A stretch of 62,523 bases of DNA, from NCBI GenBank assembly GCA_028819255.1, contig JAPPMB010000171.1, positions 31,371 through 93,893 of the forward strand, given 5' to 3'. The position numbers and the translations under genes are program-made. Of this stretch, positions 1 through 8,329 are shown in pieces. Under the pieces are notes generated by a model that was not told the origin of the DNA, searched no databases, and saw nothing but the letters and a program-made list of their open reading frames with translations. Source of the DNA: Bryobacterales bacterium. GTDB taxonomy: Bacteria > Acidobacteriota > Terriglobia > Bryobacterales > UBA6623. Position 1 is the first letter of the stretch. Every line of letters begins with the position of its first letter.

Positions 1-150
1 TTATCCGGTGTGGGGGGGGCTTCGGGGGTCGCGGGCCCCGGGGGGCCCGGCGCCCCCCGGGCCCCGGGGGGGGCCGCGCCCGCCCACCCCCCCCCCGCCG
101 CCGGCCCCCCCGCCCGGGGGGCGGGGCCCCCCGGCCCCCGCACCGTCACG
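1..150. other. Low-complexity G/C homopolymer edge
   Basis: The first 150 bases are almost entirely runs of G and C (up to ten Cs in a row), and no convincing reading frame crosses them. Peptidyl-tRNA hydrolase (pth) often follows rplY in bacteria, but no pth sequence is recognisable here. The run pattern looks like low-quality sequence at a contig end rather than biology. Confidence 0.5.
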
Positions 151-153
151 CAG

Positions 154-774
154 CTAGACATCCGGTCCGGCTTCCGCTTCCTCGGACTCCTCCTCCGCCG
201 CCTCCGCGGTCGAGGCGCGCGAGGCCATGATGTGCAGGAGCAGCTTGTGCTCGTCGTCCGCCAGCTCGTACTTGTCGCTGGCGGGGATGTCCCCGGCGCG
301 GATCGCCTCCCCGACGCGAAGCGCGGATATGTCGACGTCGATGTGGTCGGGAATGTCGAGCGGGAGGCAGCGGACATGGACCTCTCGGTTGACCATCTCC
401 TCGAAGCCGCCCTCGTTCTTGACGCCGAAGGCGGTGCCGACGGACGCGATCGGAACCGACACCCGCACCGGGGCGTCCAAGTCGATCCGCCTCAAGTCCA
501 CGTGCAGCAGGGTGTGCCTGACCGGGTCGATCTGGTAGTCCACCGCCATCGCATGCCGCCCGCTTTCGTCGCCAGTGAGCTGGAACACGCGGTTGCGTCC
601 GGACGGCTCGCTGAGCACCTTGGTGATGGCCCGTGTGTCGATTGCGACGGACTTCGGCTCGTCCATGAGGCCGTACACGATGGCCGGCACCTTGCCGGAG
701 GCGCGAAGCCGCCGGGCGGCGTTCTTGCCCCGTTCCGGCCGCTCGGCAACCTCCATCTGAATCTGTCGCTGCAT
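154..774 (-). CDS. rplY: 50S ribosomal protein L25 (general stress protein Ctc type)
   Basis: This 206-residue protein is the long, two-domain CTC form of L25, which binds 5S rRNA in the large ribosomal subunit. The N-terminal part carries the family pattern around RGKNAARRLRASGKVPAIVYG (about residues 15-35). The second beta-domain follows from about residue 100 (DAPVRVSVPI), and the tail is acidic and Glu/Ala-rich. An AGGAGA ribosome site lies just upstream of the ATG. It is the last gene of the minus-strand block and follows prs by 72 bp, the order ispE-prs-rplY seen in many bacteria. Family assignment is secure. The downstream side runs into the low-complexity contig edge. Confidence 0.95.
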   Translation of the reverse strand: MQRQIQMEVAERPERGKNAARRLRASGKVPAIVYGLMDEPKSVAIDTRAITKVLSEPSGRNRVFQLTGDESGRHAMAVDYQIDPVRHTLLHVDLRRIDLDAPVRVSVPIASVGTAFGVKNEGGFEEMVNREVHVRCLPLDIPDHIDVDISALRVGEAIRAGDIPASDKYELADDEHKLLLHIMASRASTAEAAEEESEEAEAGPDV

Positions 775-846
775 CTTGGTTTCTCCTGCCGGCCACGCGG
801 ACGGTGGCGGGTCCTGACGATCCTGGTCTCCGGGCCGCGGTCCTTC

Positions 847-1794
847 CTAGCCGAACAGCATGCTGATCGACGACTCGCTGTGGATCGAGTCGATGCCCCT
901 CGCCAGAAGCCGAGCCACGCTCAGCTGACGGATCTTGCTGCATGAGGCCGCACGTCCGGACAGGGGAATCGAATCCGTGACGACAAGCTCCTTCAGGCCC
1001 GACCTTTCAATTCTATCCACTGCAGGTCCGGAAAGCACGGGATGCGTGCAGGCGGCGTACACCGCGGACGCCCCCTGGTCCAGCAGGGCGTCGACGGTGT
1101 GCAGGAGCGTTCCGGCCGTGTCGACGAGGTCGTCGACGATCACGCAGTGGAAGCCCTCCACATCGCCGATGACGTGCACGACCTCCGACACGTTCGCCTT
1201 CTCGCGGCGCTTGTCGATGATCGCGAGCGGCGCGCTGAGCCGCTCCGCCAGCTCCCGGGCTCGCTCGACGCCGCCGGCGTCGGGCGACACGATCTTGAGC
1301 CGCGGCAGGTCGAGCGTCTTCAGGTACTCGACCAGCACCGGACGGCCGTAGAGATGATCGACCGGAATCTCGAAGAAGCCCTGGATCTGCGCCGCGTGCA
1401 GGTCGAGAGTGAGGATCCTGCTGGCCCCGGCGCTCACGAGCAGGGTGGCCACAAGCTTGGCCGAGATGGGCACGCGCGGGCGGTCCTTTCGGTCCTGGCG
1501 CGAATACCCGTAGTAGGGCAGGACGGCGGTGATCCGCTTGGCCGAGGCGCGCCGCATGGCGTCGATCGTGAGCAGCAGCTCCATCAGGTGCTGATCCACG
1601 GGCGTGGAGGTCGGCTGGACGACGAACACGTCCATGCCCCTGACGTTCTCGACGATCTGAAGGTGGATCTCGCCGTCGGAGAACTTCCGGAGGACGATCT
1701 TGCCCACCGGGATCCGGAGGTGTTCGCAGATGGACGCGGCCAAGGCCCGGTTGGCCGAGCCGGTGAACACCTTCAACCGCGATCGATCCGGCAC
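847..1794 (-). CDS. prs: Ribose-phosphate pyrophosphokinase (PRPP synthase)
   Basis: It makes 5-phosphoribosyl-1-pyrophosphate from ribose 5-phosphate and ATP, feeding purine, pyrimidine, NAD, His and Trp synthesis in the cytoplasm. The 315-residue length is standard. Visible family features are the start KVFTGSANRALA, the GEIHLQIVENVRG stretch, the flexible-loop YYGYSRQDRKDRPRVPISAK and the PRPP-binding VIVDDLVDTAGTL. The start is GTG at 1794, preceded by a G-rich ribosome site. It lies 45 bp downstream of ispE and 72 bp upstream of rplY. The purine salvage gene apt, also in this operon, uses its product. Confidence 0.96.
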   Translation of the reverse strand: MPDRSRLKVFTGSANRALAASICEHLRIPVGKIVLRKFSDGEIHLQIVENVRGMDVFVVQPTSTPVDQHLMELLLTIDAMRRASAKRITAVLPYYGYSRQDRKDRPRVPISAKLVATLLVSAGASRILTLDLHAAQIQGFFEIPVDHLYGRPVLVEYLKTLDLPRLKIVSPDAGGVERARELAERLSAPLAIIDKRREKANVSEVVHVIGDVEGFHCVIVDDLVDTAGTLLHTVDALLDQGASAVYAACTHPVLSGPAVDRIERSGLKELVVTDSIPLSGRAASCSKIRQLSVARLLARGIDSIHSESSISMLFG

Positions 1795-1839
1795 AGAACC
1801 GCTCCCCCGGTCAGAAACCCCTAGAAATCCCTTGCCAAC

Positions 1840-2769
1840 CTACAGCACACAGCCGCACTCGGAGCGCGTGCGAAACCGAGACGCCTCGGCCCTCAGCCCC
1901 CGGCACGCGAGGTCCGCCGCCACCTGCCGCGCACCGGCGGACGAACTGAAGATTCCGAACACGGCTGACCCCGACCCGGACATCAGGGCGTGCCGCGCTC
2001 CGCAGGCGAGCAGCCGGGCCTTGATGTCGGCGATTGCCGGGAATCGGTGGAAAACCACGTCCTCGAAGTCGTTGTGCATCGGTTCGGAAAGGCTGAACGA
2101 AGTGCCCTCTTCCGGGACTGACGGAACGAATCCGAGATTCTTCATTGTACGGGATTCCGGCGGATCCGTCAATCCGGTCCCGCGACTCGCCGCGAGCTCC
2201 CGGTAGGCCCTCGCGGTGGACACCTCGATGTCGGGCAGGACCAGGACGAGCGGGGCGGCAGGCAGGTCCGGCTGCGCCGTCAGCTCGGTGCCGCGCCCGG
2301 CGGCGACAGCCGTTCCGCCGACGAGAAAATACGGCACGTCGCTGCCGATTCCCGCGGCAACCTCCAGCAGGTCGCGCCGGCGGGGCGGTGCCGGAAGCAG
2401 CTTCGCGAGAGCCCGCAGGACAGCGGCCGCGTCGCTGGAGCCCCCGCCCAGACCCGCACCCGACGGAATGCGCTTGCGGAGGCGGACATGCACGGCAGTT
2501 GGCCGAGGCACAATGCGCAACAGCCGGTCGGCGGCCATCCAAGCGAGGTTCCCTTCGTGCTCGAGGTCCTTCCGGTCGCACTCCAGCGTCACGCGCCGCC
2601 GGCAAGCAGGCTCCACGGTGACGCTGACGTCGTCGGCCAGGCCGATCGACTGCATCACGGTGCGGACATTGTGGTACCCGTCCGGACGCCGGTCCAGAAC
2701 GCGGAGCCCGAGGTTGACCTTGGCGAACGCCTCCTGCCGCGAGGCGCGCGCGGCGGAGGGGGCGGACAT
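1840..2769 (-). CDS. ispE: 4-diphosphocytidyl-2-C-methyl-D-erythritol kinase
   Basis: A GHMP-family kinase of the MEP (non-mevalonate) isoprenoid pathway that phosphorylates CDP-methylerythritol with ATP. The 309-residue protein has the N-terminal AFAKVNLGLRVLDRRPDGYHN typical of IspE and the GHMP ATP-binding loop PSGAGLGGGSSDAAAVL at about residues 105-121. A C-terminal glycine-rich motif (MSGSGSAVFGIF) is also present. The ATG at 2769 follows the apt stop by 20 bp. Between them, ispE and prs form the common ispE-prs-rplY arrangement. Confidence 0.95.
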   Translation of the reverse strand: MSAPSAARASRQEAFAKVNLGLRVLDRRPDGYHNVRTVMQSIGLADDVSVTVEPACRRRVTLECDRKDLEHEGNLAWMAADRLLRIVPRPTAVHVRLRKRIPSGAGLGGGSSDAAAVLRALAKLLPAPPRRRDLLEVAAGIGSDVPYFLVGGTAVAAGRGTELTAQPDLPAAPLVLVLPDIEVSTARAYRELAASRGTGLTDPPESRTMKNLGFVPSVPEEGTSFSLSEPMHNDFEDVVFHRFPAIADIKARLLACGARHALMSGSGSAVFGIFSSSAGARQVAADLACRGLRAEASRFRTRSECGCVL

Positions 2770-2789
2770 GCCGTCTCGGCGCGGCCGGT

Positions 2790-3311
2790 TCAGCTGTCGT
2801 AGTGCAGCAGGGAGGAGACGGCGTAGCCTTCGAGCTTGCTGCGGCCGGCAAGAAAGTCAAGTTCGACAATGAACAGCAGGCCGGCGACCACGCCGCCGAG
2901 GCGCTCCACCAGCGTCGCGGCGGCGGCGGCAGTGCCGCCCGTGGCGAGCAGGTCATCCACGATCAGGACCCGCTGGCCGGGGCGGACGGCGTCGGTGTGG
3001 ATCTCCAGCGCGTCCGACCCGTACTCGAGGTCGTACTCGACGCTGGCGACGTCGGCCGGCAGCTTGCCCGGCTTGCGCATGAGGGCGAAGCCCGTTCCCA
3101 GGCGCAGCGCAAGGGCCGGGCCCATTAGAAAGCCGCGGGACTCTATGCCGGCAACGATGTCGGCATCGAGACCGGAGGCCGCCTCGGCCAGCCCTTCGGC
3201 CACCCCCGCGAGGCCGCCCGGATCCTTGAGCAGCGTGGTGATGTCGTAGAAGAGGATGCCGGGCTTCGGAAAGCCGGGCACCTCGCGGACCAGCGACCGG
3301 AGTGCGTCCAT
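2790..3311 (-). CDS. apt: Adenine phosphoribosyltransferase
   Basis: Purine salvage enzyme converting adenine and PRPP to AMP. I start it at the ATG at 3311 (MDALRSLVREVPGFPKPG), giving 173 residues, the usual Apt length. The open frame runs further upstream but that extension is Arg/Gly-rich shadow. Diagnostic stretches are GILFYDITTLLKD, the ESRGFLMGPALA segment and the PRPP-binding motif VLIVDDLLATGGTAAAA. It is 71 bp downstream of the DUF4340 gene and 20 bp upstream of ispE, so it is probably co-transcribed with both. Confidence 0.95.
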   Translation of the reverse strand: MDALRSLVREVPGFPKPGILFYDITTLLKDPGGLAGVAEGLAEAASGLDADIVAGIESRGFLMGPALALRLGTGFALMRKPGKLPADVASVEYDLEYGSDALEIHTDAVRPGQRVLIVDDLLATGGTAAAAATLVERLGGVVAGLLFIVELDFLAGRSKLEGYAVSSLLHYDS

Positions 3312-3382
3312 GATGCCTCGTATCGTAGCGGAGCGAGAGCGGCCGGGGCGGGAGGCCGGGCAAGGGCCGCCGGGGCCCACTC

Positions 3383-4750
3383 CTACGCTTCGCCCTCTTC
3401 GCCCGAATCCGCGCCGCCCTCTTCGCCCTCCGGCTCGCGCAGAATGTCCTCCACCGAGCGCTCGATGTTCTGCGCCGCGGCCTGCTCGACCTTGTAGGTC
3501 GTGGGCTCGCCCCCGCGCGCCGCGTAGACGGCCGCCGATTCCGTCGAAGACACGCGGACGCTCTCGGTCTCGGCATCCTCGCCCTCGGGAGTTACGGCGG
3601 CCTCGATCGCCGGCGCGTCCAGCCCGTAGCGGGACTGGTCCTCCGCGCGGTCCGACGGGAATTCCGTCGCCGTCAGGTTTCTGAGGCGGTCCAGCAGCGT
3701 CTGCACCCTCTCGCCCTCCAGCTCGCGGCCGCCGTCGGACTCGAGCGTCCACTTGCCGTCGGAGCGCGCAATCAGCACCGTGTTCTCCCCGGCCCGCACC
3801 TCGACGCGGGCGGGGTCGGCGAAGCCGAAGTCGAACAGCTTCCTGCTCCGGAAGTCCGCGAGCTCCTTGTCCAGGCTCCCTCCCAGAGTCGAACTCACGG
3901 CATAGACGCCGGCCTGATCGCTGCTGCGGGCGAAGTGGTCGTCTCCGTCCTTCGCCACGACCAGTTCGTGGGTGCCGCCGCCGTCGGTGATTCGCACGCT
4001 CGCGACCGGCCGGTCGAACGAGTGCGCGCCGGAGTCGCCGTCCTCCTCCAGGATCTCGGTCATCTCGGCGGTCCGCACGGCCCTGGACAGGTCCCCGACG
4101 GTGAAGTCGTCGGCACGGGCCTCCATCGGCTGCACGATCCGCCAGTCGCCGCCGTCCCTCTCGAAAGCGAGCATCCGGGACGCGGTCTCCAGCTCGATGC
4201 GCGTGACGGTGTCCTCATCGACCTTCAGCAGTCTCTTGTCGCGCAGGTCGAAGACCGACTTGTCGAAGGAGTTCCTGTTGTAGCTGTAGACGGTGAACAG
4301 GCGCGTGTCTCCCTCGAGGCGGGCGAACACGCCCGTGCCGGTCGGGGTGTCCCGGCCGAACCGCACCTCGCCGCCGCCCTCCTCGAGCCGGTAGCTCACG
4401 GCCAGCGCAGGATCGTCGAGCTCATACGGGCTCCAGTCCACGACGCTTTCGGAAACCACGCGCTCCGCATTGAGGGACGCAAGGCTGGAAGCCAGAAGGC
4501 CGACCGAACTGTCGTCCGCCGCGACCGCCAGCCCTCCCGCAAACTCCCATTCCCCTTCCTCGCCGCGCGCCATCTCGATCGCCTCCTCGCCGGCGCGGCG
4601 CAGCGTGATCGAGCGGATCTCGTCCTCTTCGACGTCGACGATCTTCGGTGCCGCGTCCTCGTCCGGCGGGGGATTCTCGCGGGTGTACCACACGGCGCCG
4701 CCCAGCAGCGCGAGAAGGGCAACCGCGATGACCAGTGGATTCGCTTTCAT
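3383..4750 (-). CDS. DUF4340 domain protein, partner of a GldG-like ABC system
   Basis: A 455-residue protein with one N-terminal membrane anchor (about residues 7-23, PLVIAVALLALLGGAVWY). A large predicted periplasmic part follows, with repeated beta-rich units around ITLRRAGEE and VTRIELETASR, the DUF4340 pattern. The tail from about residue 435 is strongly acidic (Glu/Gly/Ala). DUF4340 genes are commonly found directly after GldG-like genes, as here (52 bp gap). The molecular role is unknown; an extracytoplasmic scaffold or sensor of the ABC complex is an inference. Confidence 0.85.
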   Translation of the reverse strand: MKANPLVIAVALLALLGGAVWYTRENPPPDEDAAPKIVDVEEDEIRSITLRRAGEEAIEMARGEEGEWEFAGGLAVAADDSSVGLLASSLASLNAERVVSESVVDWSPYELDDPALAVSYRLEEGGGEVRFGRDTPTGTGVFARLEGDTRLFTVYSYNRNSFDKSVFDLRDKRLLKVDEDTVTRIELETASRMLAFERDGGDWRIVQPMEARADDFTVGDLSRAVRTAEMTEILEEDGDSGAHSFDRPVASVRITDGGGTHELVVAKDGDDHFARSSDQAGVYAVSSTLGGSLDKELADFRSRKLFDFGFADPARVEVRAGENTVLIARSDGKWTLESDGGRELEGERVQTLLDRLRNLTATEFPSDRAEDQSRYGLDAPAIEAAVTPEGEDAETESVRVSSTESAAVYAARGGEPTTYKVEQAAAQNIERSVEDILREPEGEEGGADSGEEGEA

Positions 4751-4802
4751 CGTCTCTCGTCGTCCAAAGCGCCCGCGGCCGGGCCGCGGTCCAACAGCCC
4801 CC

Positions 4803-6263
4803 CTAGCGGCGGCCCCACCACGTCCATATGCCCGTCACGATGATGACGAGCGGCAGCAGCACCAGGCTGCCGAGAAAGATCCTGCTCATCTCGCCGCTGG
4901 TCAGGTCGACCGGCGTCGATTCCGGATCGCGCGGCCGGATCGAGATCAGGTCCTCGTCCGAGCTCAGCCAGTTCATCATGTTGAGCAGCAGGTCGCGGTT
5001 GCCCCCGAGCGACAGCCCGTAGTTGCTGGCGAATCCGGACGAGCCGACCGCCACGACGCGTCCTTCCGGCTCCTCCGCGTCGTCGGAGGCCAGGATCTCC
5101 TCGCGCTCCTCCGCGTCTTCGCCCTCTTCCGCCTCCGGGTCCTCTTCGGGCTCCGGCACGTCGAACGAGGCCGCGACGGCGAGGTTGATCGGACCCTCGG
5201 TGCGGCCGGACTCCGGGCCGAGGGTGACCGCCGCCCCCTCGATCCTCATCGTGTCGGTGGCAAAGCTCGCGGACGATGTCTCGAACAGCTCGTCCACAGT
5301 CCAGCCGTCCGGAGTGTCCTCGGCCTGGCCGACGCTTCGCGCCCTCGGAAACAGCGTGGCGACGTTCTCCATGGGCTCGACGATCTGGTGGTACTTGTAG
5401 CTGCTCACCAGCGGCGTGAACGGCCCTCCTCCGAAGAGCTGGCCGATGGCCGACTCGTCGATCACGACGTCGTTTCGAGCCTCGATGCCCCACTCGGCGA
5501 GGAGCGCCACCAGGTTCGGGCTGGACTCCTCGCGCCTTCCGCGCGCGTCGGGCAGCACGGGCCGCAGCATGATCAGCACCCGGCCGCCCCCCTCCACGAA
5601 TCCGCGGACCGCCGCGACCTCCGGCTCGAAGTACGACGTCGTCGGGCCGGCCACGACCAGCAGCGTGCAGTCCTCCGGCACGCCGTCCTGGGCCAGACTG
5701 ACGTCCTCGTAGGCGTAGTTGGATTCCTCGATCAACGTCCTGGTGTTCGCGAAGCCGTCACGCTCCATGTCGCCGCTGGCGGACTCGCCGTGCCCGGTCG
5801 CGACGCAGGCCGTCTTCTCCTGGCCCTTGAGCGCCGTGATGATCGCGTTGGTGATGTCCTGCTCGCTGGTCGAGGAGGCCTCCTGCCGGACCCCGCCGAT
5901 GTGCAGGATCAGGGTCCCGTAGGACCGCACGTTCATGGCCTCTGTCTTGACCGGATCCTCGTCGGGGTCCACGTACTCCACGCTGACCCGGCCGGACGCG
6001 TTCTCATAGCGTCTCAGCATGTCCTCGGCCGCCATGAACTGGCTGGTGCGGTCGAAGTACGTCATCGTGACGTCCCTGTCGAGATCGTCCAGAATCCTGT
6101 GGGTCTGGTCGGAGAGGCTGTAGAGCTTCCGCTCGGTGGCGTCGAACGTCTCGTTGTACTGGACCCCGAGCCAGTTGACCGCCACGAGGATCGCCACGAA
6201 GACCACGACGTAGAGCGCGCTGTAGCCGCCCGACCTGAACTGCCTGGAACGCAAGAAGTCCAT
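4803..6263 (-). CDS. GldG-like ABC system auxiliary membrane protein
   Basis: I start it at the ATG at 6263 (MDFLRSRQFRSGGY), because a G-rich ribosome site sits 8 nt upstream; the frame also offers TTG at 6269. The 486-residue protein has an N-terminal membrane helix (YVVVFVAILVAVNWLGV) and a long periplasmic GldG/IFT52-like region with NETFDATERKLYSLSDQT and the ATGHGE and LVVAGP motifs. An acidic insert (about residues 375-405) and a C-terminal helix (IFLGSLVLLPLVIIVTGIW) follow. In Bacteroidota GldG works with GldA and GldF in gliding motility. Outside that phylum the function is unknown. Confidence 0.85.
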   Translation of the reverse strand: MDFLRSRQFRSGGYSALYVVVFVAILVAVNWLGVQYNETFDATERKLYSLSDQTHRILDDLDRDVTMTYFDRTSQFMAAEDMLRRYENASGRVSVEYVDPDEDPVKTEAMNVRSYGTLILHIGGVRQEASSTSEQDITNAIITALKGQEKTACVATGHGESASGDMERDGFANTRTLIEESNYAYEDVSLAQDGVPEDCTLLVVAGPTTSYFEPEVAAVRGFVEGGGRVLIMLRPVLPDARGRREESSPNLVALLAEWGIEARNDVVIDESAIGQLFGGGPFTPLVSSYKYHQIVEPMENVATLFPRARSVGQAEDTPDGWTVDELFETSSASFATDTMRIEGAAVTLGPESGRTEGPINLAVAASFDVPEPEEDPEAEEGEDAEEREEILASDDAEEPEGRVVAVGSSGFASNYGLSLGGNRDLLLNMMNWLSSDEDLISIRPRDPESTPVDLTSGEMSRIFLGSLVLLPLVIIVTGIWTWWGRR

Positions 6264-6277
6264 TGCCAAATCCCCCC

Positions 6278-7054
6278 CTACGCCTTCCAGCGGAGCGCCT
6301 CAAGGGACCGCTTGCTGAGGAACAGACCCAGCGAAATGGCGCTCAGGTAGTACAGCAGGTCCTTGAGCTCGACCACTCCCCGCGAGAACTGCTCGAAGTG
6401 CGGCGAGATCGCCAGGTACTCGCACAGCCTGCCGACCGTGGACGACTCGAACGAGCTGATCCAGTTCAGCACCCAGAGAAGAAGCAGGAGGCCGAAAGTC
6501 AGGGCGCCGGCGACAATCTGGTTCCTGGTGAGCGTCGAGAGAAAGGTGCCGAGCGCGAGCATCGTGCCGCCCATCAGCAGGAGGCCGAGCAGCGACACGG
6601 CGACCGGCTTCCAGTCCGGCGACGAGTACAAGAAGAGGACAGAAAGGTTCAGGAGAGCGACCAGCAGCAGGCAGCCGTAGAGCAGGAGCGCCGCCAGCCA
6701 CTTGCCCAGGATGATGTGGTAGTCCCTCAGCGGCGACGTGAGGAGCAGCTCGATCGTGCCGCTGCGGTTCTCCTCGGCGAACAGGCGCATGGTGATCATG
6801 GGCGCCAGGAAGAGGAGCACGATGCTCATGTTGCCGAGCGCGGGCTCGACCACGAACTGGTTGACGTTCATGGTCGGCGCACCCATGCCGCCGCCCTGGG
6901 CGGCCATGCTCGCGCTGTAGTCCAGGAAGAACGCGAGTCCGGTCGTGAAGAAGTAGCCGAAGATGACCGCGAATATGGTGAGCACGATGTACGCGATCGG
7001 CGACGTGAAGTACACCTTGAACTCGCGCATGGCGATCGTCCAGACGTGTCTCAT
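6278..7054 (-). CDS. ABC transporter permease (GldF/ABC-2 type)
   Basis: A 258-residue integral membrane protein with about six hydrophobic segments. The N-terminus MRHVWTIAMREFKVYFTSPIAY is typical of ABC-2 permeases, and the central stretch FAEENRSGTIELLLTSPL is the conserved cytosolic ABC-2 motif that contacts the ATPase. The ATG overlaps the last bases of the upstream ATPase gene by four (ATGA), which implies translational coupling. The next gene (GldG-like) begins 14 bp further on. The exported substrate is unknown. Confidence 0.9.
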   Translation of the reverse strand: MRHVWTIAMREFKVYFTSPIAYIVLTIFAVIFGYFFTTGLAFFLDYSASMAAQGGGMGAPTMNVNQFVVEPALGNMSIVLLFLAPMITMRLFAEENRSGTIELLLTSPLRDYHIILGKWLAALLLYGCLLLVALLNLSVLFLYSSPDWKPVAVSLLGLLLMGGTMLALGTFLSTLTRNQIVAGALTFGLLLLLWVLNWISSFESSTVGRLCEYLAISPHFEQFSRGVVELKDLLYYLSAISLGLFLSKRSLEALRWKA

Positions 7055-8079
7055 GTTTCCTCCGCCTGCCCGTCCCCCGCAGCGGACTCCTCTTCCGAGC
7101 CCGCCTCGGCCTGCTCCTCGACGGGGCCGGCGTCCGGCGAACCCGCCTCCTCGTCGCTCGTCAGCTTCAGGAAGATGTCCTCCAAACTGAGCCCGACGGG
7201 CTGCATGCTGTAGAGGCCCCAGCCGGAACCGACCACGGCGGCGGCCAGCCGGCGGGGCAGCCGCTCGTCCTTCTCGCCCTCGACGCGCCAGGTCACGCGA
7301 CCGTCACCGCCGCCTTGGCGCACGGCCTGCCGCACGCCGGGCTCGTCCAGGAGCCTTTCCCGAACACCTTCCTCCGGGCCCTCGACGTCGAGCATGATCG
7401 TGGTCGCCCCCTGCAGCTGGGCCGTCAGGTTCTCCGGCGTGTCGCTGGCCTCGATGCGGCCCTCGTTGATGATGATCACCCGCCCGCAGGTCTCGGACAC
7501 CTCGGGAAGGATGTGTGTGCTCAGGATGATCGTGTGCTCCCCCGCGAGAGACCGGATCAGGCGGCGCACCTCGATGATCTGCTTCGGGTCCAGACCCGAG
7601 GTCGGCTCGTCCAGGACCAGCACCTCGGGGTTGTGGATCAGGGCCTGCGCCAGGCCGACGCGCTGCCTGAAGCCCTTGGAGAGCTTGCCCACCAGCGTGT
7701 CCCGCACGCTCTCCGACGAGGTGCGCCTGAGGGCGCAGTCCACGCGGCGGCCGATCTCCTTGCTCGGAATGCCCTTGATGCCGGCCACGAAGCGCAGATA
7801 GGCGCCTACCTCCATCTCGGGATACAGGGGCGGGGCCTCGGGCAGGTAGCCGATGCGGCGCTTGACCTCGATCGGGCTCTCCTGGACATCGAAGCCGCCG
7901 ACGCTCGCGGTCCCGGAGGTGGGCGGCAGGAACCCGGTGAGAATCCGCATCGTCGTCGTCTTCCCGGCGCCGTTCGGGCCGAGAAAGCCGACGATCTCGC
8001 CCCGCTCGACCTCGAAGCTGATGTTGTTGACGGCGGTGTTGGGACCGTAGCGCTTGGTGACGCTCTCAACCTTGATCAT
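7051..8079 (-). CDS. ABC transporter ATP-binding protein (GldA-like)
   Basis: I use the ATG at 8079 (MIKVESVTKRYG, 342 residues); an upstream TTG at 8097 would add six residues. The nucleotide-binding domain shows Walker A (GPNGAGKTTT), the signature LSKGFRQR, Walker B (VLVLDEPTSGLDP) and a switch His (ILSTHILPE). After about residue 215 comes a C-terminal domain resembling DUF4162, then an acidic Glu/Ala/Gly tail. It is the first gene of a cluster ATPase-permease-GldG-DUF4340 and lies below a good promoter at 8165-8194. Confidence 0.9.
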   Translation of the reverse strand: MIKVESVTKRYGPNTAVNNISFEVERGEIVGFLGPNGAGKTTTMRILTGFLPPTSGTASVGGFDVQESPIEVKRRIGYLPEAPPLYPEMEVGAYLRFVAGIKGIPSKEIGRRVDCALRRTSSESVRDTLVGKLSKGFRQRVGLAQALIHNPEVLVLDEPTSGLDPKQIIEVRRLIRSLAGEHTIILSTHILPEVSETCGRVIIINEGRIEASDTPENLTAQLQGATTIMLDVEGPEEGVRERLLDEPGVRQAVRQGGGDGRVTWRVEGEKDERLPRRLAAAVVGSGWGLYSMQPVGLSLEDIFLKLTSDEEAGSPDAGPVEEQAEAGSEEESAAGDGQAEET

Positions 8080-8142
8080 GGGCTGCCTCGCAGGCAAGTG
8101 CGTATTGGGAGTACCCGGCCAGTGGCTGACGTACTGGAAAAG

Positions 8143-8170
8143 TTGACTGACGGGCGTCCCTACTTATATA
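8143..8170 (+). promoter_or_regulatory. Possible opposing promoter towards the sulfatase
   Basis: On the plus strand TTGACT (8143-8148) and TATATA (8165-8170) are separated by 16 bp. The -10 hexamer is the same palindromic TATATA used by the minus-strand promoter. The sulfatase start is about 160 bp further on, so the leader would be long. Confidence 0.35.
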
Positions 8171-8194
8171 GCCAAGGCCTACGGCTGGTGTCAA
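8165..8194 (-). promoter_or_regulatory. Sigma-70-like promoter for the ABC operon
   Basis: On the minus strand a perfect TTGACA (8194-8189) is followed after 18 bp by TATATA (8170-8165), giving a predicted leader of about 75 nt before the ABC ATPase start at 8079. This is the best promoter match I see for the minus-strand block. Confidence 0.55.
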
Positions 8195-8329
8195 ACCGTC
8201 CAGAGGGATCCTCCGTATCGTACTAGGCCTAGGCCGGGAGGTGGACCGAGCGGGGACAACGATTGTTTCGCGTGGAACATCAGTCGTGTCCGTTTCCGGC
8301 CTTGCCTGGTTCTGTATTCTGGTCGCGGT

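Noticed and set aside
2790..3752. 320-residue Apt with an N-terminal extension
   Set aside because: The extension is antisense-like Gly/Arg sequence over the DUF4340 gene; the canonical Apt start is at 3311.
4470..6350. 626-residue plus-strand open frame
   Set aside because: It lies antisense to the clear GldG-like and DUF4340 genes, is Arg/His/Glu-rich with no family pattern, and is a by-product of high GC.
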